Below, in pieces: positions 1 to 8,750 of a stretch of DNA of 64,000 nucleotides. Position numbers and translations under genes: made by a program. Source of the stretch: an uncultured Candidatus Neoarthromitus sp. (GTDB lineage Bacteria > Bacillota > Clostridia > Clostridiales > Clostridiaceae); contig CALADQ010000026.1 in the NCBI GenBank assembly GCA_937890765.1, positions 124,001 through 188,000 of the forward strand, given 5' to 3'. The notes beneath the pieces are model-generated. The model was not told the origin of the DNA and made no database searches. It saw only the letters and a list, made by a program, of their open reading frames with translations. Each line of letters starts with the position of its first letter. Within the stretch, counting starts at the first letter, position 1.

Positions 1-906
1 AAGTCTTGAATATCTGTATTTAAGTTGTGCAAGCTCAACTTGATATTTAGAAATTTTTGATTTAGCACGCCTAGCAAATATTTCTAAAATTAAATTAGTC
101 CTATCTATAACTTTAATTCCTGAAATTTCTTCCAAATTTCTAACTTGCGACGGCGACAAATCTTCATCAAAAATTAAAACACTTACGTTTTTGTGATAAG
201 TCAAACTGAGAATTTCTTGTAGCTTTCCTTTTCCAATGTAATAAGATTTATCAATTTTACCTCTATTCTGAAAAAAAGTATCACAAACATTAACACCACA
301 TGAAAACGCAAGCTCTTTTAATTCTTGCAAACTTTCTCTAGTGTCACATCCAATTAAAACACCCTTTTCCTCTTCGTCAAAATCCAAAACATCAAAATCA
401 AAATTTTTTTCAACCTCTTTAACGAGTTTCAAAACATCAAAATTAAAATAATCATTTTCATTTTCAAAAATTATTTCCTTAAAATTTTTCTCATTATCAC
501 AACTTAAATATCCTACCGAAAAATTTTCAAATAAATTTTCATTAGTAACATTTACAGCGGAAATTAAATCTAACTTTAAATTTTTAAGAGACGCTATGTC
601 GAGATTTGAAAGTTTGGAAGTGGAATTTATATGCGTATGTATCACTCTATAACCAATTAACTTTTTTTTAGAATTTAAATCAATTTGAATTTCTGCACTT
701 GAGTTATCGCCTATCGAAATATTTTCCACAATTCCAAAACGAGATATAACCACACAAATTTCTTTATTAATCGACAAACTTATTTCGCAAATTTTTTTCA
801 AAATATCTTTATCGATTATCAAATTTTTATCAAATTTAATTTTACATATGCTTTCTAATTCGTTTATGTAAGATTTTTTAACTCCTTGAGTTTCTCCATA
901 TATCAA
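1..906 (-). CDS. hflX: GTPase HflX, N-terminal part (runs off the window edge)
   Basis: Ribosome-associated GTPase of the HflX/Obg class, known to bind the 50S subunit and split or rescue stalled ribosomes. Only the N-terminal domain is present; the G domain would lie beyond base 1. The visible part contains the family stretch reading GCDTRESLQELKELAFSCG, then the IGKGK loop, then LIFDEDLSPSQ-RNLE and VIDRT-LILEIFA-RA, all typical of HflX. I chose the TTG at 906 because GAGGTGG lies four bases upstream and because Clostridia HflX proteins usually begin M-I-x-G. The ATG at 921 would sit almost at the predicted transcription start. No stop or frameshift is seen over about 300 codons. Confidence 0.9.
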   Translation of the reverse strand, partial: MIYGETQGVKKSYINELESICKIKFDKNLIIDKDILKKICEISLSINKEICVVISRFGIVENISIGDNSSAEIQIDLNSKKKLIGYRVIHTHINSTSKLSNLDIASLKNLKLDLISAVNVTNENLFENFSVGYLSCDNEKNFKEIIFENENDYFNFDVLKLVKEVEKNFDFDVLDFDEEEKGVLIGCDTRESLQELKELAFSCGVNVCDTFFQNRGKIDKSYYIGKGKLQEILSLTYHKNVSVLIFDEDLSPSQVRNLEEISGIKVIDRTNLILEIFARRAKSKISKYQVELAQLKYRYSRL

Positions 907-928
907 AAAACCACCTCGCATACTACCA

Positions 929-957
929 ATTATAATCCTTTAAAAAAATATTGTCTA
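929..957 (-). promoter_or_regulatory. Predicted vegetative promoter of hflX
   Basis: Read on the minus strand, TAGACA is followed after exactly 17 bases by TATAAT. Transcription would begin near 922, which leaves a very short leader and favours the TTG start at 906 for hflX. Prediction from consensus and spacing only. Confidence 0.6.
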
Positions 958-1090
958 TTTTTCATTTATTTAAGTATAGTTTATTGATTTCATGAAATAA
1001 TTTAAAATATTATCCAACTTGAAAAATAATTAAAGTTAATTTTTAACTGCAATTGTATGAATTACAAATTTTTGTTTTTATCCATATATA

Positions 1091-1119
1091 TTTACATTTT
1101 TTTTTGATAGATATATAAT
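1091..1119 (+). promoter_or_regulatory. Predicted vegetative promoter of the PBP1A/selW-like operon
   Basis: TTTACA at 1091-1096 and TATAAT at 1114-1119 are separated by 17 bases. It points at the class A PBP gene, whose start follows about 50 bases later. It is back to back with the hflX promoter in the same intergenic region. Confidence 0.6.
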
Positions 1120-1169
1120 TTAAAATGGTAATCTTTTTTCAACAAGCAAGAATTTACTAGGAGGAATAT

Positions 1170-4052
1170 ATGTCAAATACTAATAATTCTAGTACTAGTT
1201 CAAACTCGAATAATAAAGATAATGAAATTAATACGAAAAAAACCAAAAGTGAAAATACAAAAATTAAAAATTTTCTAAAGATGTTTTTAATTTTTATTAT
1301 AATCACTTCATTAGTTGGTATAGTTACAATTTCGGGATTTGTTTTCGCAATAATAAAGACCTCTCCTCCATTATCCATTGAAGCAGTCAAAGATTTAGAT
1401 CAGGCTTCTCAATTATTTGACGCTACTGGTGAATTTATGGATGAAGTTCTAACGTCTGAAAAGAGGTACGTAATACCTCTTGAAGAAATGCCATTAAATG
1501 TACGCAATGCTTTCATTTCAATTGAAGACGAAAGATTTTACGAACATTCAGGTATAGATGTTCAACGTATATTGGGAGCTTTGATAACTGATATAAAGAA
1601 AATTTTAAACAAACAAACCGGATTGCACGGTGCCTCAACTATAACACAACAAGTTATAAAAAATAATATTTTGACCAATGAAGTTTCGATAATACGAAAA
1701 ATTCGTGAAATTTATCTTGCTTTGGAATTAGAAAAACAAATGTCGAAAGATGAAATATTGCAGGTTTACCTAAATACCATATTCGTTGGTGGAAATGCTT
1801 ACGGAGTAGAAGCTGGAGCACTTCAATATTTTTCTAAAAGTGCAAAAGATTTAACTCTAGCACAATCTGCTTTTTTAGCTGGTTCAACTCAACATCCAAC
1901 AAGATATTATTCAAGTGCTGTTAATGAAGAAGACAGTCAATTTTACAAAAACAGAACTTTAACTGTTTTAAGTAAAATGTTAGAGTTGGGTTATGTTGGA
2001 CGTGAAGAATATGATAACGCCGTTAATGAAGTTAATAATAATCAAATAGGATTCAATATAAAAAGAGTTAACGATAGTTACAACTACGAATGGTTCTCAA
2101 GACCTGTTGTTGAAGAGTTAACAAAAGATTTGAAAGAAGTTTATGGTTACACTGATGAAGAAATAAAACTTCATTTAAGAAATGATGGACTCAAAATATA
2201 TACAACAATGGACAGAAATTTACAAAACTATTCACAAGATGTTTTGAATAACGCTACAAATTATATAAATCTTGGAGAATGGACTGACAAAAACGGTATA
2301 ATTCAACCCCAAATGTCTTCCGTTGTAATTGATTTTAAAACGGGTCACGTTAAATCAATAATCGGTGGAAGAGGAAATCAAGATGCAAATTCTTATAATA
2401 GAGCTGCGTCTGATAAGTTTTTAAGATCAATAGGTTCAACTACTAAGCCTCTTACAGCTTATACGCCTTTAATAGATTTAAAATTGGGTCACGCTGGAAC
2501 TGGAGTAGAAGATTCTCCTCTTTCTAAAGAGCTTTCTTCAAAATATGGAGGCTGGAATCCTAGTAACGAAGTTAAAGGAAATTTTCTTGGCTATACAAAC
2601 GTTAGATATTCTCTCGAAAGATCTATAAACTTATCTTCAATTAAGGTTGTAGATTTAATTAATTTGGAAAATGCTTTGGACTACGGATTAAAATTTGGGC
2701 TTCATTATAATGATAATTCAAAATATAGTATTGCAACATTAGCACTAGGACAGTTTAACAATGACCCTAATAATTTAGACGGCGGAAACACATTAATACT
2801 TGCGTCAGCTTACAGTGCATTTGCGAATGGTGGAGTTCTTACAGAACCTATAACATATACACATATTGTCGATAAAAATGGGAAAGTTATTTTAGAAAAT
2901 ATTCCTGAAAAAACGCAAGTTGTATCTCCTCAAACTGCTTATATAATGTATGACTTATTAAAAGGACCAGTTGAGAGATATTCTTCTAGGCCTGCTAAAT
3001 TTGGGGATATACCTGTTGCTGGGAAAACTGGAACTACTGAAAACAATAAAGATCTTTGGTTTGCTGGAATCACTCCATATATGGCAGGAGCTGTGTGGAT
3101 AGGAGCTGATAAACCTACAGAATTAAAAGATAAATACGGCAATAAACCATTTAGTGGTTCTACTGCTAGTGCATTATTTGGAAAAATAATGGCTAAAGCA
3201 CATGAATCTCTTCCTCCCGTTGACATTCCAAGACCTGAAGGAATTGTGTCGGCAAACATATGTAGTGTATCTGGAATGCTAGCAACCTCATATTGTCGTT
3301 CTGATCCTAGAGGTAGTAAAGTCTATACAGAAATTTTTACAAAAGGTACTGTTCCAACTCATACTTGCGATATACACATTCCTGTTACTATAAATTCATT
3401 AACTGGTACAATTGCAACAGCTAATACACCTAATTATTTGAGAGAAACTCGAATATTTCTAAATAGAAAATATACTCCTAGTGTATATTTAAGTGATCAA
3501 AAATATGTTGCACCAAAAGTTTATGATTATGAACAATATACTCCAGAAGAAAATGGTTTAGAAGATGATGGAACTGATCCAGATGAAGAATGGTTCGATA
3601 AAAACCCTAATTCGAATGAACAAAACTCCAATAATAATGGAAATTCTTCGACTCAAGAGGATATTAATGAAAATAGTGATAAAAATCAAAATGATGGATT
3701 AAATTCAAATAATGAAAGTTCGTCTGATTCTAATACGAAACCAAATGACTCAGTTATATCACCTAATGATTCTGAGAAACCTTTGGTTAAGCCGGAAGAA
3801 GAAAATAAAAATGATGAAAATCATAATTCCCAAAACGATAATGAAAATTCTTCTTCAGAACAAAATAGCCAAACCAACAATTCAGAATCTACAAAACCTG
3901 AAAACGACACTATAATAATTCCTAATCCTGATATTAATAATAATTCAAATGAACAAAGTAATTCCAATAAAACTGAAAGTAGCGAATCTAATTCACAAAA
4001 TAACCTAGATGTGAATGAAGATTTAGATACAGCTGATTTCGATTTTGGGTAA
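1170..4052 (+). CDS. Class A penicillin-binding protein (PBP1A family)
   Basis: Bifunctional peptidoglycan synthase of 960 residues, anchored in the membrane and acting outside the cell. After a Ser/Asn-rich cytoplasmic start comes one membrane segment at about 36-60. The glycosyltransferase (GT51) domain carries EDERFYEH with catalytic Glu119 and the GASTITQQ motif. The transpeptidase domain has S423-T-T-K426, S485-I-N487 and K619-T-G621. The last 150 or so residues are a low-complexity tail rich in Asn, Ser, Glu and Asp, longer than in most PBP1A proteins. The start has an AGGAGG six bases upstream. It is followed after 22 bases by the selW-like gene, so the two probably share a transcript. 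Confidence 0.93.
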   Translation: MSNTNNSSTSSNSNNKDNEINTKKTKSENTKIKNFLKMFLIFIIITSLVGIVTISGFVFAIIKTSPPLSIEAVKDLDQASQLFDATGEFMDEVLTSEKRYVIPLEEMPLNVRNAFISIEDERFYEHSGIDVQRILGALITDIKKILNKQTGLHGASTITQQVIKNNILTNEVSIIRKIREIYLALELEKQMSKDEILQVYLNTIFVGGNAYGVEAGALQYFSKSAKDLTLAQSAFLAGSTQHPTRYYSSAVNEEDSQFYKNRTLTVLSKMLELGYVGREEYDNAVNEVNNNQIGFNIKRVNDSYNYEWFSRPVVEELTKDLKEVYGYTDEEIKLHLRNDGLKIYTTMDRNLQNYSQDVLNNATNYINLGEWTDKNGIIQPQMSSVVIDFKTGHVKSIIGGRGNQDANSYNRAASDKFLRSIGSTTKPLTAYTPLIDLKLGHAGTGVEDSPLSKELSSKYGGWNPSNEVKGNFLGYTNVRYSLERSINLSSIKVVDLINLENALDYGLKFGLHYNDNSKYSIATLALGQFNNDPNNLDGGNTLILASAYSAFANGGVLTEPITYTHIVDKNGKVILENIPEKTQVVSPQTAYIMYDLLKGPVERYSSRPAKFGDIPVAGKTGTTENNKDLWFAGITPYMAGAVWIGADKPTELKDKYGNKPFSGSTASALFGKIMAKAHESLPPVDIPRPEGIVSANICSVSGMLATSYCRSDPRGSKVYTEIFTKGTVPTHTCDIHIPVTINSLTGTIATANTPNYLRETRIFLNRKYTPSVYLSDQKYVAPKVYDYEQYTPEENGLEDDGTDPDEEWFDKNPNSNEQNSNNNGNSSTQEDINENSDKNQNDGLNSNNESSSDSNTKPNDSVISPNDSEKPLVKPEEENKNDENHNSQNDNENSSSEQNSQTNNSESTKPENDTIIIPNPDINNNSNEQSNSNKTESSESNSQNNLDVNEDLDTADFDFG

Positions 4053-4074
4053 AATGAATGGAGGATTTTAAAAA

Positions 4075-4308
4075 ATGAAAATTTCAATAAAATATTGTAC
4101 TGTATGAAACCATTTGCCTAGAGTAGTTACTCTAATTCAAAATATTTTAGGAGAGCATATGACTAAAGTATCAAGTTTTGAATTAATACCTGGAAATGGT
4201 GGTATTTTTGAAGTCTATGCAAATGGGAATCTTATTTTTTCAAGAGAAAATGAAGGAAGACTTCCAGATGATCTAGAAATTGAAAATTTAATTAAGAATT
4301 TATTGTAA
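4075..4308 (+). CDS. SelW-like (Rdx family) selenoprotein with in-frame TGA
   Basis: Thioredoxin-fold Rdx/SelT-SelW-SelH family protein of 77 residues. Translation from ATG 4075 (GGAGGA 9 bases upstream) gives MKISIKYCTV, then TGA at 4105-4107, then NHLPRVV and the rest to TAA. The TGA falls exactly where the family has the second residue of its redox motif, Cys-x-x-Cys or Cys-x-x-Sec, here Cys8-Thr-Val-Sec11. Downstream family features are intact: the GGIFEV strand and the NLIFSRENEGRLPD segment. The hairpin just after the TGA and the selC gene at 29686 support reading it as selenocysteine. Without recoding, the 3' part (TTG 4114) would be an orphan fragment lacking the active site. Substrate unknown; probably redox or thiol chemistry. 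Confidence 0.85.
4119..4134 (+). promoter_or_regulatory. Bacterial SECIS-like hairpin inside the selW-like gene
   Basis: TAGAGT and ACTCTA form a perfect six-pair stem around the loop AGTT. The loop begins 18 bases after the TGA, close to the 19-base distance of the E. coli fdhF element, and has a G in its first two positions, as the bacterial SECIS consensus asks. This would be the SelB binding site. Assigned from geometry; not tested by folding. Confidence 0.65.
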
Positions 4309-4341
4309 AAAAAAGAGTGCAAATAATTGCACTCTTTTTAA
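4308..4341. terminator. Bidirectional terminator between selW-like gene and yfcE-like gene
   Basis: AAAGAGTGCAA pairs with TTGCACTCTTT and is flanked by A and T runs, so it can end both the plus-strand PBP1A/selW-like transcript and the minus-strand phosphodiesterase transcript. Confidence 0.8.
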
Positions 4342-4343
4342 TT

Positions 4344-4799
4344 TTATATTTCGTAAAATTTTATATCAAAATCTGAACCATTTAAATTTATTGTAGCTAA
4401 ACTTATTGGAAGCGAAAATCTCTTTGGGCCAAAACTTCCTGGATTTATAATCAAAGTTTCATTTATATATTCTTGAGTAGGTTTATGTGTGTGTCCATGT
4501 ATAACAATATTGTAGTCACTATAGCTTTCATTCATTAAACATATATCATGTATAACAAATATTTTTAAATTATCATTTACAATTATTTTTTTAAAATCGG
4601 GATATTTATTTACAGGTGATAAATAATCGTTATTCCCTCGCACAGCTTCAACTTTACATATCTTTTGCAATTCTAAAATCACATCGTTACTCACTATATC
4701 ACCTGCATGTATAATCAAATCACAATCTTTAAAAAATTCATTTATTTCACTTCTTACTAATCCATGAGTATCAGAAATAACTCCTATTTTTTTTACCAA
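4344..4799 (-). CDS. YfcE/MJ0936-family metallophosphoesterase
   Basis: Small calcineurin-like phosphodiesterase of 151 residues, probably cytoplasmic and metal dependent. All metal-binding motifs are present in order: D10-x-H12, G33-D34, G55-N-N-D58, H84 and the G102-H-T-H105 motif. Relatives hydrolyse phosphodiester model substrates; the natural substrate is not known. In many Firmicutes a homologue (YsnB) sits beside rph and rdgB, which is not the case here. Confidence 0.88.
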   Translation of the reverse strand: MVKKIGVISDTHGLVRSEINEFFKDCDLIIHAGDIVSNDVILELQKICKVEAVRGNNDYLSPVNKYPDFKKIIVNDNLKIFVIHDICLMNESYSDYNIVIHGHTHKPTQEYINETLIINPGSFGPKRFSLPISLATINLNGSDFDIKFYEI

Positions 4800-4821
4800 T
4801 ACAATCTCCCTCCTTAAACGC

Positions 4822-4847
4822 TAAAAACTCCTTATAAATAGAAGGAG
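4822..4847 (-). terminator. Terminator of the HTH/coiled-coil gene
   Basis: On the minus strand CTCCTT and AAGGAG form a hairpin followed by five T residues, just downstream of the stop at 4863. Confidence 0.65.
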
Positions 4848-4862
4848 CTTCCAACCACAATA

Positions 4863-5435
4863 TTAGTCTACACTTTTTTTCCACCATTTTCTAGTATTCT
4901 TTTTACAATCAAGTTTACTTCTCAAATACGGAATATTCTCATCAAACTTCATAGCTCTTTCTTCAAGCATTTCCAAAGTTTTATAATACCTTGTATCTTC
5001 CAAAAGTTGCTCTCTATCTTTTTCAAGTATAACTTGATTGCTTTCTATCAAAGAAACAAGCCTTTTAATCAAATTATCTTTCTCTTTTATCTGTTCAATA
5101 AGAATACTCACAGCCTCTTCGGCACTATTTTTATCAACTATGCTATTCTTTATACTTTCAATATTTTGACCTATATCATAAGGCTCAACTTTTTTTACTT
5201 CAGTTAACATTTCTATTTGTTCTGGTTCTTCTGAAAATTCAAGTGAATTTCCTTCAATCTCTTTACACAAAATTTCGCCCAAAATTTCAGAACCCATTTC
5301 ATTCAAATAAGTTTTTTTCCCTTTATAAATAACATTACTCTTAAGTTTTTCATTTTCCTTAAGATTTGAATAAATTGTTTTCTCTGAAACATTATATTTT
5401 TGAGATAACTCTTTAACAGTATACAAATTTTCCAA
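4863..5435 (-). CDS. HTH protein with C-terminal coiled coil (RacA-like layout)
   Basis: 190 residues, function not recognised. Residues about 5-25 (YTVKELSQKYNVSEKTIYSN) are a helix-turn-helix of the MerR/excisionase kind. A charged linker follows, and residues about 105-165 form a predicted coiled coil. The C-terminus is basic and Trp-rich (RKWWKK). There is no effector domain. The layout recalls Bacillus RacA, a chromosome-anchoring protein of similar length, and also the small HTH/coiled-coil proteins found on Gram-positive plasmids. Sequence alone does not decide between them. It stands alone, ended by its own terminator. Confidence 0.6.
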   Translation of the reverse strand: MENLYTVKELSQKYNVSEKTIYSNLKENEKLKSNVIYKGKKTYLNEMGSEILGEILCKEIEGNSLEFSEEPEQIEMLTEVKKVEPYDIGQNIESIKNSIVDKNSAEEAVSILIEQIKEKDNLIKRLVSLIESNQVILEKDREQLLEDTRYYKTLEMLEERAMKFDENIPYLRSKLDCKKNTRKWWKKSVD

Positions 5436-5564
5436 AGCCTATTCCCCTTCTTGTCCCAATTTTTTCCATCAACTATACGCCAATTATACTTCAATTTAAT
5501 TATAATTTGAATATCTTAGTAAAATATTTACATTATTTTTACTATTTTTTTCTAATAATTTTAC

Positions 5565-6410
5565 TTAATTATTCATATGATAAGCCTTCACAACATTGCT
5601 TAATAAATTTGTAACTGTAAGAAGTCCAACGCCTCCTGGAACTGTTGTTATTTTCGCACATTTTTCTATACAACTAAAAAAATCAACATCTCCACATAGA
5701 TTTCCATCTAAAAAATTTATTCCTATATCTATAATCACTGAATCCTTTTTTATATAATCTTTATTTATAAAATTGGGAATTCCAACTCCAACAATTAAAA
5801 TATCTGCATTTGAGGAAATATCTCTCAAATTTTTTGTGTAGGAATGACAAACTGTAACTGTTGCATTATTTTGTAAAAATAAATGAATTAACGGTTTACC
5901 AACTAAATCGCTTCTATTTATAATCACAACATTTTTACTTGAAATTTCTATCTCATTGTAATTTAAAATTTCAATTACACCTTGTGCTGTACATGGTACT
6001 AAACAATCTTTATTTGCATAAAGTCGCCCTTTATTTGTTATTGAAAATCCGTCAACATCTTTCTCAGTTTTTATTGCGTCATTTATGGTTTGTGTATCAA
6101 TATGATTTGGTAATGGAAATTGGACAAGTATTCCCGTTACATTATCACTTTCATTCAATCTGTAAATTAATTTTAATAAATCTTCTTGCGATGTACTTTC
6201 GTCAAGTTTTATTAATTCCGATTCTATTTTGCATCTTTCACAAGCTTTAATTTTATTTAGTATGTACGAATTGCTCGATGGATTATCGCCTAATTGAATT
6301 ATGACTAATTTCAATTTCAAAGAATTTTCAACAACTGTTTTGGCAATATTCAACTCCTTTCTATCTCTATACTCTTTACAATTAATAATTTTGTACGAAT
6401 AATCTTCCAC
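5565..6410 (-). CDS. folD: Methylenetetrahydrofolate dehydrogenase/cyclohydrolase FolD
   Basis: Bifunctional cytosolic enzyme of one-carbon metabolism, converting 5,10-methylene-THF to 10-formyl-THF with NADP. 281 residues, normal length. Tyr49 and Lys53 of the Y-x-x-x-K catalytic motif are present, as are GILVQFPLP, KDVDGF and the nucleotide-binding NRSDLVGKP. The C-terminal signature reads PGGVGLLT where most FolD proteins have PGGVGPMT, a mild deviation. It is downstream of a glycosyltransferase gene on the same strand with a 50-base gap. Confidence 0.93.
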   Translation of the reverse strand: MEDYSYKIINCKEYRDRKELNIAKTVVENSLKLKLVIIQLGDNPSSNSYILNKIKACERCKIESELIKLDESTSQEDLLKLIYRLNESDNVTGILVQFPLPNHIDTQTINDAIKTEKDVDGFSITNKGRLYANKDCLVPCTAQGVIEILNYNEIEISSKNVVIINRSDLVGKPLIHLFLQNNATVTVCHSYTKNLRDISSNADILIVGVGIPNFINKDYIKKDSVIIDIGINFLDGNLCGDVDFFSCIEKCAKITTVPGGVGLLTVTNLLSNVVKAYHMNN

Positions 6411-6461
6411 TAAATCTCACCTCTTTGATAATAATATAAAAATAATTTTTAAAACTCAAGT

Positions 6462-7430
6462 TTAAAGGGTTATGAAATCATTTAGAATTTTTCTTCCCTT
6501 GCTCTGCAATTCATGTTCAAAATTTTCATAATGATGTTGATCTAAAATTAATATATAACTATTTTTCAAATCTTTTATCTCATCAACTTTAAAAATTATA
6601 TTTTGAAAATTATATTTGTTTTTGTTGTTTATTATTTTGGAAAAAATTTTTGTACGTTTATCGTCCCCCAAAATATAAATTTCTCTTCCTTGCAAATATT
6701 TTTCCAAAAATTTAAATTTACATTCTAAAATTTCTTTATTGTAACAATCATCAAAACCTTTTTGCCTGTGTACAAATTTTGAACAAACTCTATTTAAATA
6801 CAAATGCTTATTTATTACTTCGACTTTTAAACCTTTATCAATGCAATTCAAAATCACATCTATATCTTCACACTCTTTTAATTTGCAATCATAATTTATT
6901 TTTTGAAACAGTTTTGCTCTTGCCAAAAATGTTCCATGACAAATCATATTTTTATTTAAAATTTTTACACTGGGAGCATACTTATCTACTTTGAAATTAA
7001 AAATTCTTTCACACATTTCTTTATCGCTGTTATTTTTGTAATCGACAATTTCAACATCCACGTAACTTCCAACTAAAGATACATCACCATGTCCTTCTAA
7101 AAATTTTATTTGAGTCTCAATTCTGTTTTCATAAGAAACATCATCGCCATCCATGCGTCCTATGTAATCTCCATTTGCAAATTTTATCATTTCACAAATT
7201 GAATTTGACACTCCTTTATTATCACGAGAAATTATTCTTATATTTTTATTTTCAATTGCGTAGCGTTCTATGATTGAAAGAGATTTATCTTTAGAACCAT
7301 CATCCAATATCAGCAATTCAATATTTTTATAGCTTTGATTTAATATGCTTTTTATGCTTTCATCCAAATATTTTTCATTATTTAGAACTGGCATTATTAT
7401 TGAAACTAATTTATCCAATTTCAAATACAC
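6462..7430 (-). CDS. Family 2 glycosyltransferase
   Basis: Inverting GT-A fold glycosyltransferase of 322 residues, probably working at the cytoplasmic face on cell-surface glycan. It has the IIMPVLNNE start, the DDGS motif at 43-46 and the metal/nucleotide-sugar motif D94-G-D96-D97. The C-terminal 100 residues match nothing I recognise and there is no membrane segment. It is divergent from the family 4 glycosyltransferase at 7516, with promoters sharing the AT-rich gap. Sugar and acceptor unknown. Confidence 0.85.
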   Translation of the reverse strand: MYLKLDKLVSIIMPVLNNEKYLDESIKSILNQSYKNIELLILDDGSKDKSLSIIERYAIENKNIRIISRDNKGVSNSICEMIKFANGDYIGRMDGDDVSYENRIETQIKFLEGHGDVSLVGSYVDVEIVDYKNNSDKEMCERIFNFKVDKYAPSVKILNKNMICHGTFLARAKLFQKINYDCKLKECEDIDVILNCIDKGLKVEVINKHLYLNRVCSKFVHRQKGFDDCYNKEILECKFKFLEKYLQGREIYILGDDKRTKIFSKIINNKNKYNFQNIIFKVDEIKDLKNSYILILDQHHYENFEHELQSKGRKILNDFITL

Positions 7431-7515
7431 CTCTCAATTTTTATTTTCTCACATTATTATTATTTATAAATAAAATATTTATATACTTATATATTTAATT
7501 AAACGAGGTAATTAA

Positions 7516-8649
7516 ATGAAAATTGCAATTGATATAAGAGGTGCAAACATTTATCACGGCACAGGCATAGGAACTTACACAAAAAATTTAATAACTCATT
7601 TGCTTAAAATAGATGAGAAAAATTTTTACGAACTTTTTTGTTGCGGGCGAAATGTAAAACAATTTAAAAATATAAATTCAAATGTTAATGTAATATCACG
7701 CAAGCAAAATTCGTTTTACGCACAAAAATTTATACCGAATATTTTGAAAAAAGGAAATTTTTCATTGTTTCATATGCCTCAAAATGGAATTGGCTTTCAA
7801 GATTTTTTATCAAACAAAATTTTTAGAAGTGTCGTTACAATTCACGATTTGATTCCATATTCATTGCCTCAAACCGTTGGACAATCATACTTAAAAAATT
7901 TTTTGAAACAAATTCCATATATAATAGAAAATTCATCAGCAATTATAACAGTTTCCAATTACTCAAAAAATGAAATCATTAAATTTTTTAACGTAAATCC
8001 TGAAAAAATTTTTGTTACACATCTAGCGGCTGATAAAATTTTCAAACCATTGGACATAAATTTATGCAAAGATTTTCTTAAAGAAAATTACAAAATAAAT
8101 TACGATTTTATTTTATATGTCGGTGGTTTTAGCAAACGAAAAAATTTATACAATCTCATCACTGCATTTAAATTCGCTTACAAAAATTTTAAGACACCAA
8201 AAAAATTAATTTTAATTGGGAACATACGTGAAGAATTTAAATCTATTAAAAAATTAATTTGTGAATTGAATATTGAAAATGAAATTATATTTTTAGGATT
8301 TGTACCTGAAGAAGAATTGCCGATATTTTATAATGCTTGTTCTTTTTTCGTTTATCTTTCATTATCTGAAGGATTTGGCCTTCCATTGCTTGAAGCCATG
8401 AGTTGCAAAAAAGCAATTTTATGTTCAAATTCGACATCAATTCCTGAAATAACACAAAATTCATGCTACAGCATCAACCCTTTAAACATTTATAAAATAT
8501 CAGAATCAATGTGCAAAATATCAAACCAAAAAATCTTGAAAGAAAATTTGGAAAATAAATCTTATGAGCATTCTAAAAATTTTTCTTGGGAAAAGTGCGG
8601 TGAAGAAACTCTTAAAGTGTATAAAAAAGTTTGTGAAAATATTTATTAA
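7516..8649 (+). CDS. Family 4 glycosyltransferase
   Basis: Retaining GT-B fold glycosyltransferase, 377 residues. The N-terminal half has the GTGIGTYT loop and the HDLIP motif common in mannosyl/glucosyl transferases. The C-terminal half has YVGGFSKRKN and E285-G-F-G-LPLLEAMSC, the E-x7-E donor-binding motif. GAGG lies nine bases before the ATG. It is followed by a terminator, so it is probably expressed alone. Acceptor unknown. Confidence 0.87.
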   Translation: MKIAIDIRGANIYHGTGIGTYTKNLITHLLKIDEKNFYELFCCGRNVKQFKNINSNVNVISRKQNSFYAQKFIPNILKKGNFSLFHMPQNGIGFQDFLSNKIFRSVVTIHDLIPYSLPQTVGQSYLKNFLKQIPYIIENSSAIITVSNYSKNEIIKFFNVNPEKIFVTHLAADKIFKPLDINLCKDFLKENYKINYDFILYVGGFSKRKNLYNLITAFKFAYKNFKTPKKLILIGNIREEFKSIKKLICELNIENEIIFLGFVPEEELPIFYNACSFFVYLSLSEGFGLPLLEAMSCKKAILCSNSTSIPEITQNSCYSINPLNIYKISESMCKISNQKILKENLENKSYEHSKNFSWEKCGEETLKVYKKVCENIY

Positions 8650-8654
8650 CCATT

Positions 8655-8687
8655 GCGAGATGTTGCATTAAACATCTTGCATTTTTT
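8655..8687 (+). terminator. Terminator of the family 4 glycosyltransferase gene
   Basis: GCGAGATGTT pairs with AACATCTTGC (one G-T pair) and is followed by A and six T residues. Confidence 0.75.
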
Positions 8688-8750
8688 ATAAATATTTTTC
8701 GAATTATTGGCAAAACTAGCTTTGATTATACATAAAGGAGCTTATGAAAA

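Noticed and set aside
919..921. ATG start for hflX.
   Set aside because: It overlaps the only good Shine-Dalgarno and lies at the predicted transcription start; TTG 906 fits the family N-terminus better.
4105..4107. The TGA as evidence for a pseudogene or a sequencing error.
   Set aside because: It replaces the expected redox residue, a SECIS-like hairpin follows, and a selC gene is present in the same window.
4114..4308. A separate 64-residue protein beginning at TTG 4114.
   Set aside because: No ribosome binding site precedes it, and family similarity continues upstream through the TGA to ATG 4075, which has a good Shine-Dalgarno.
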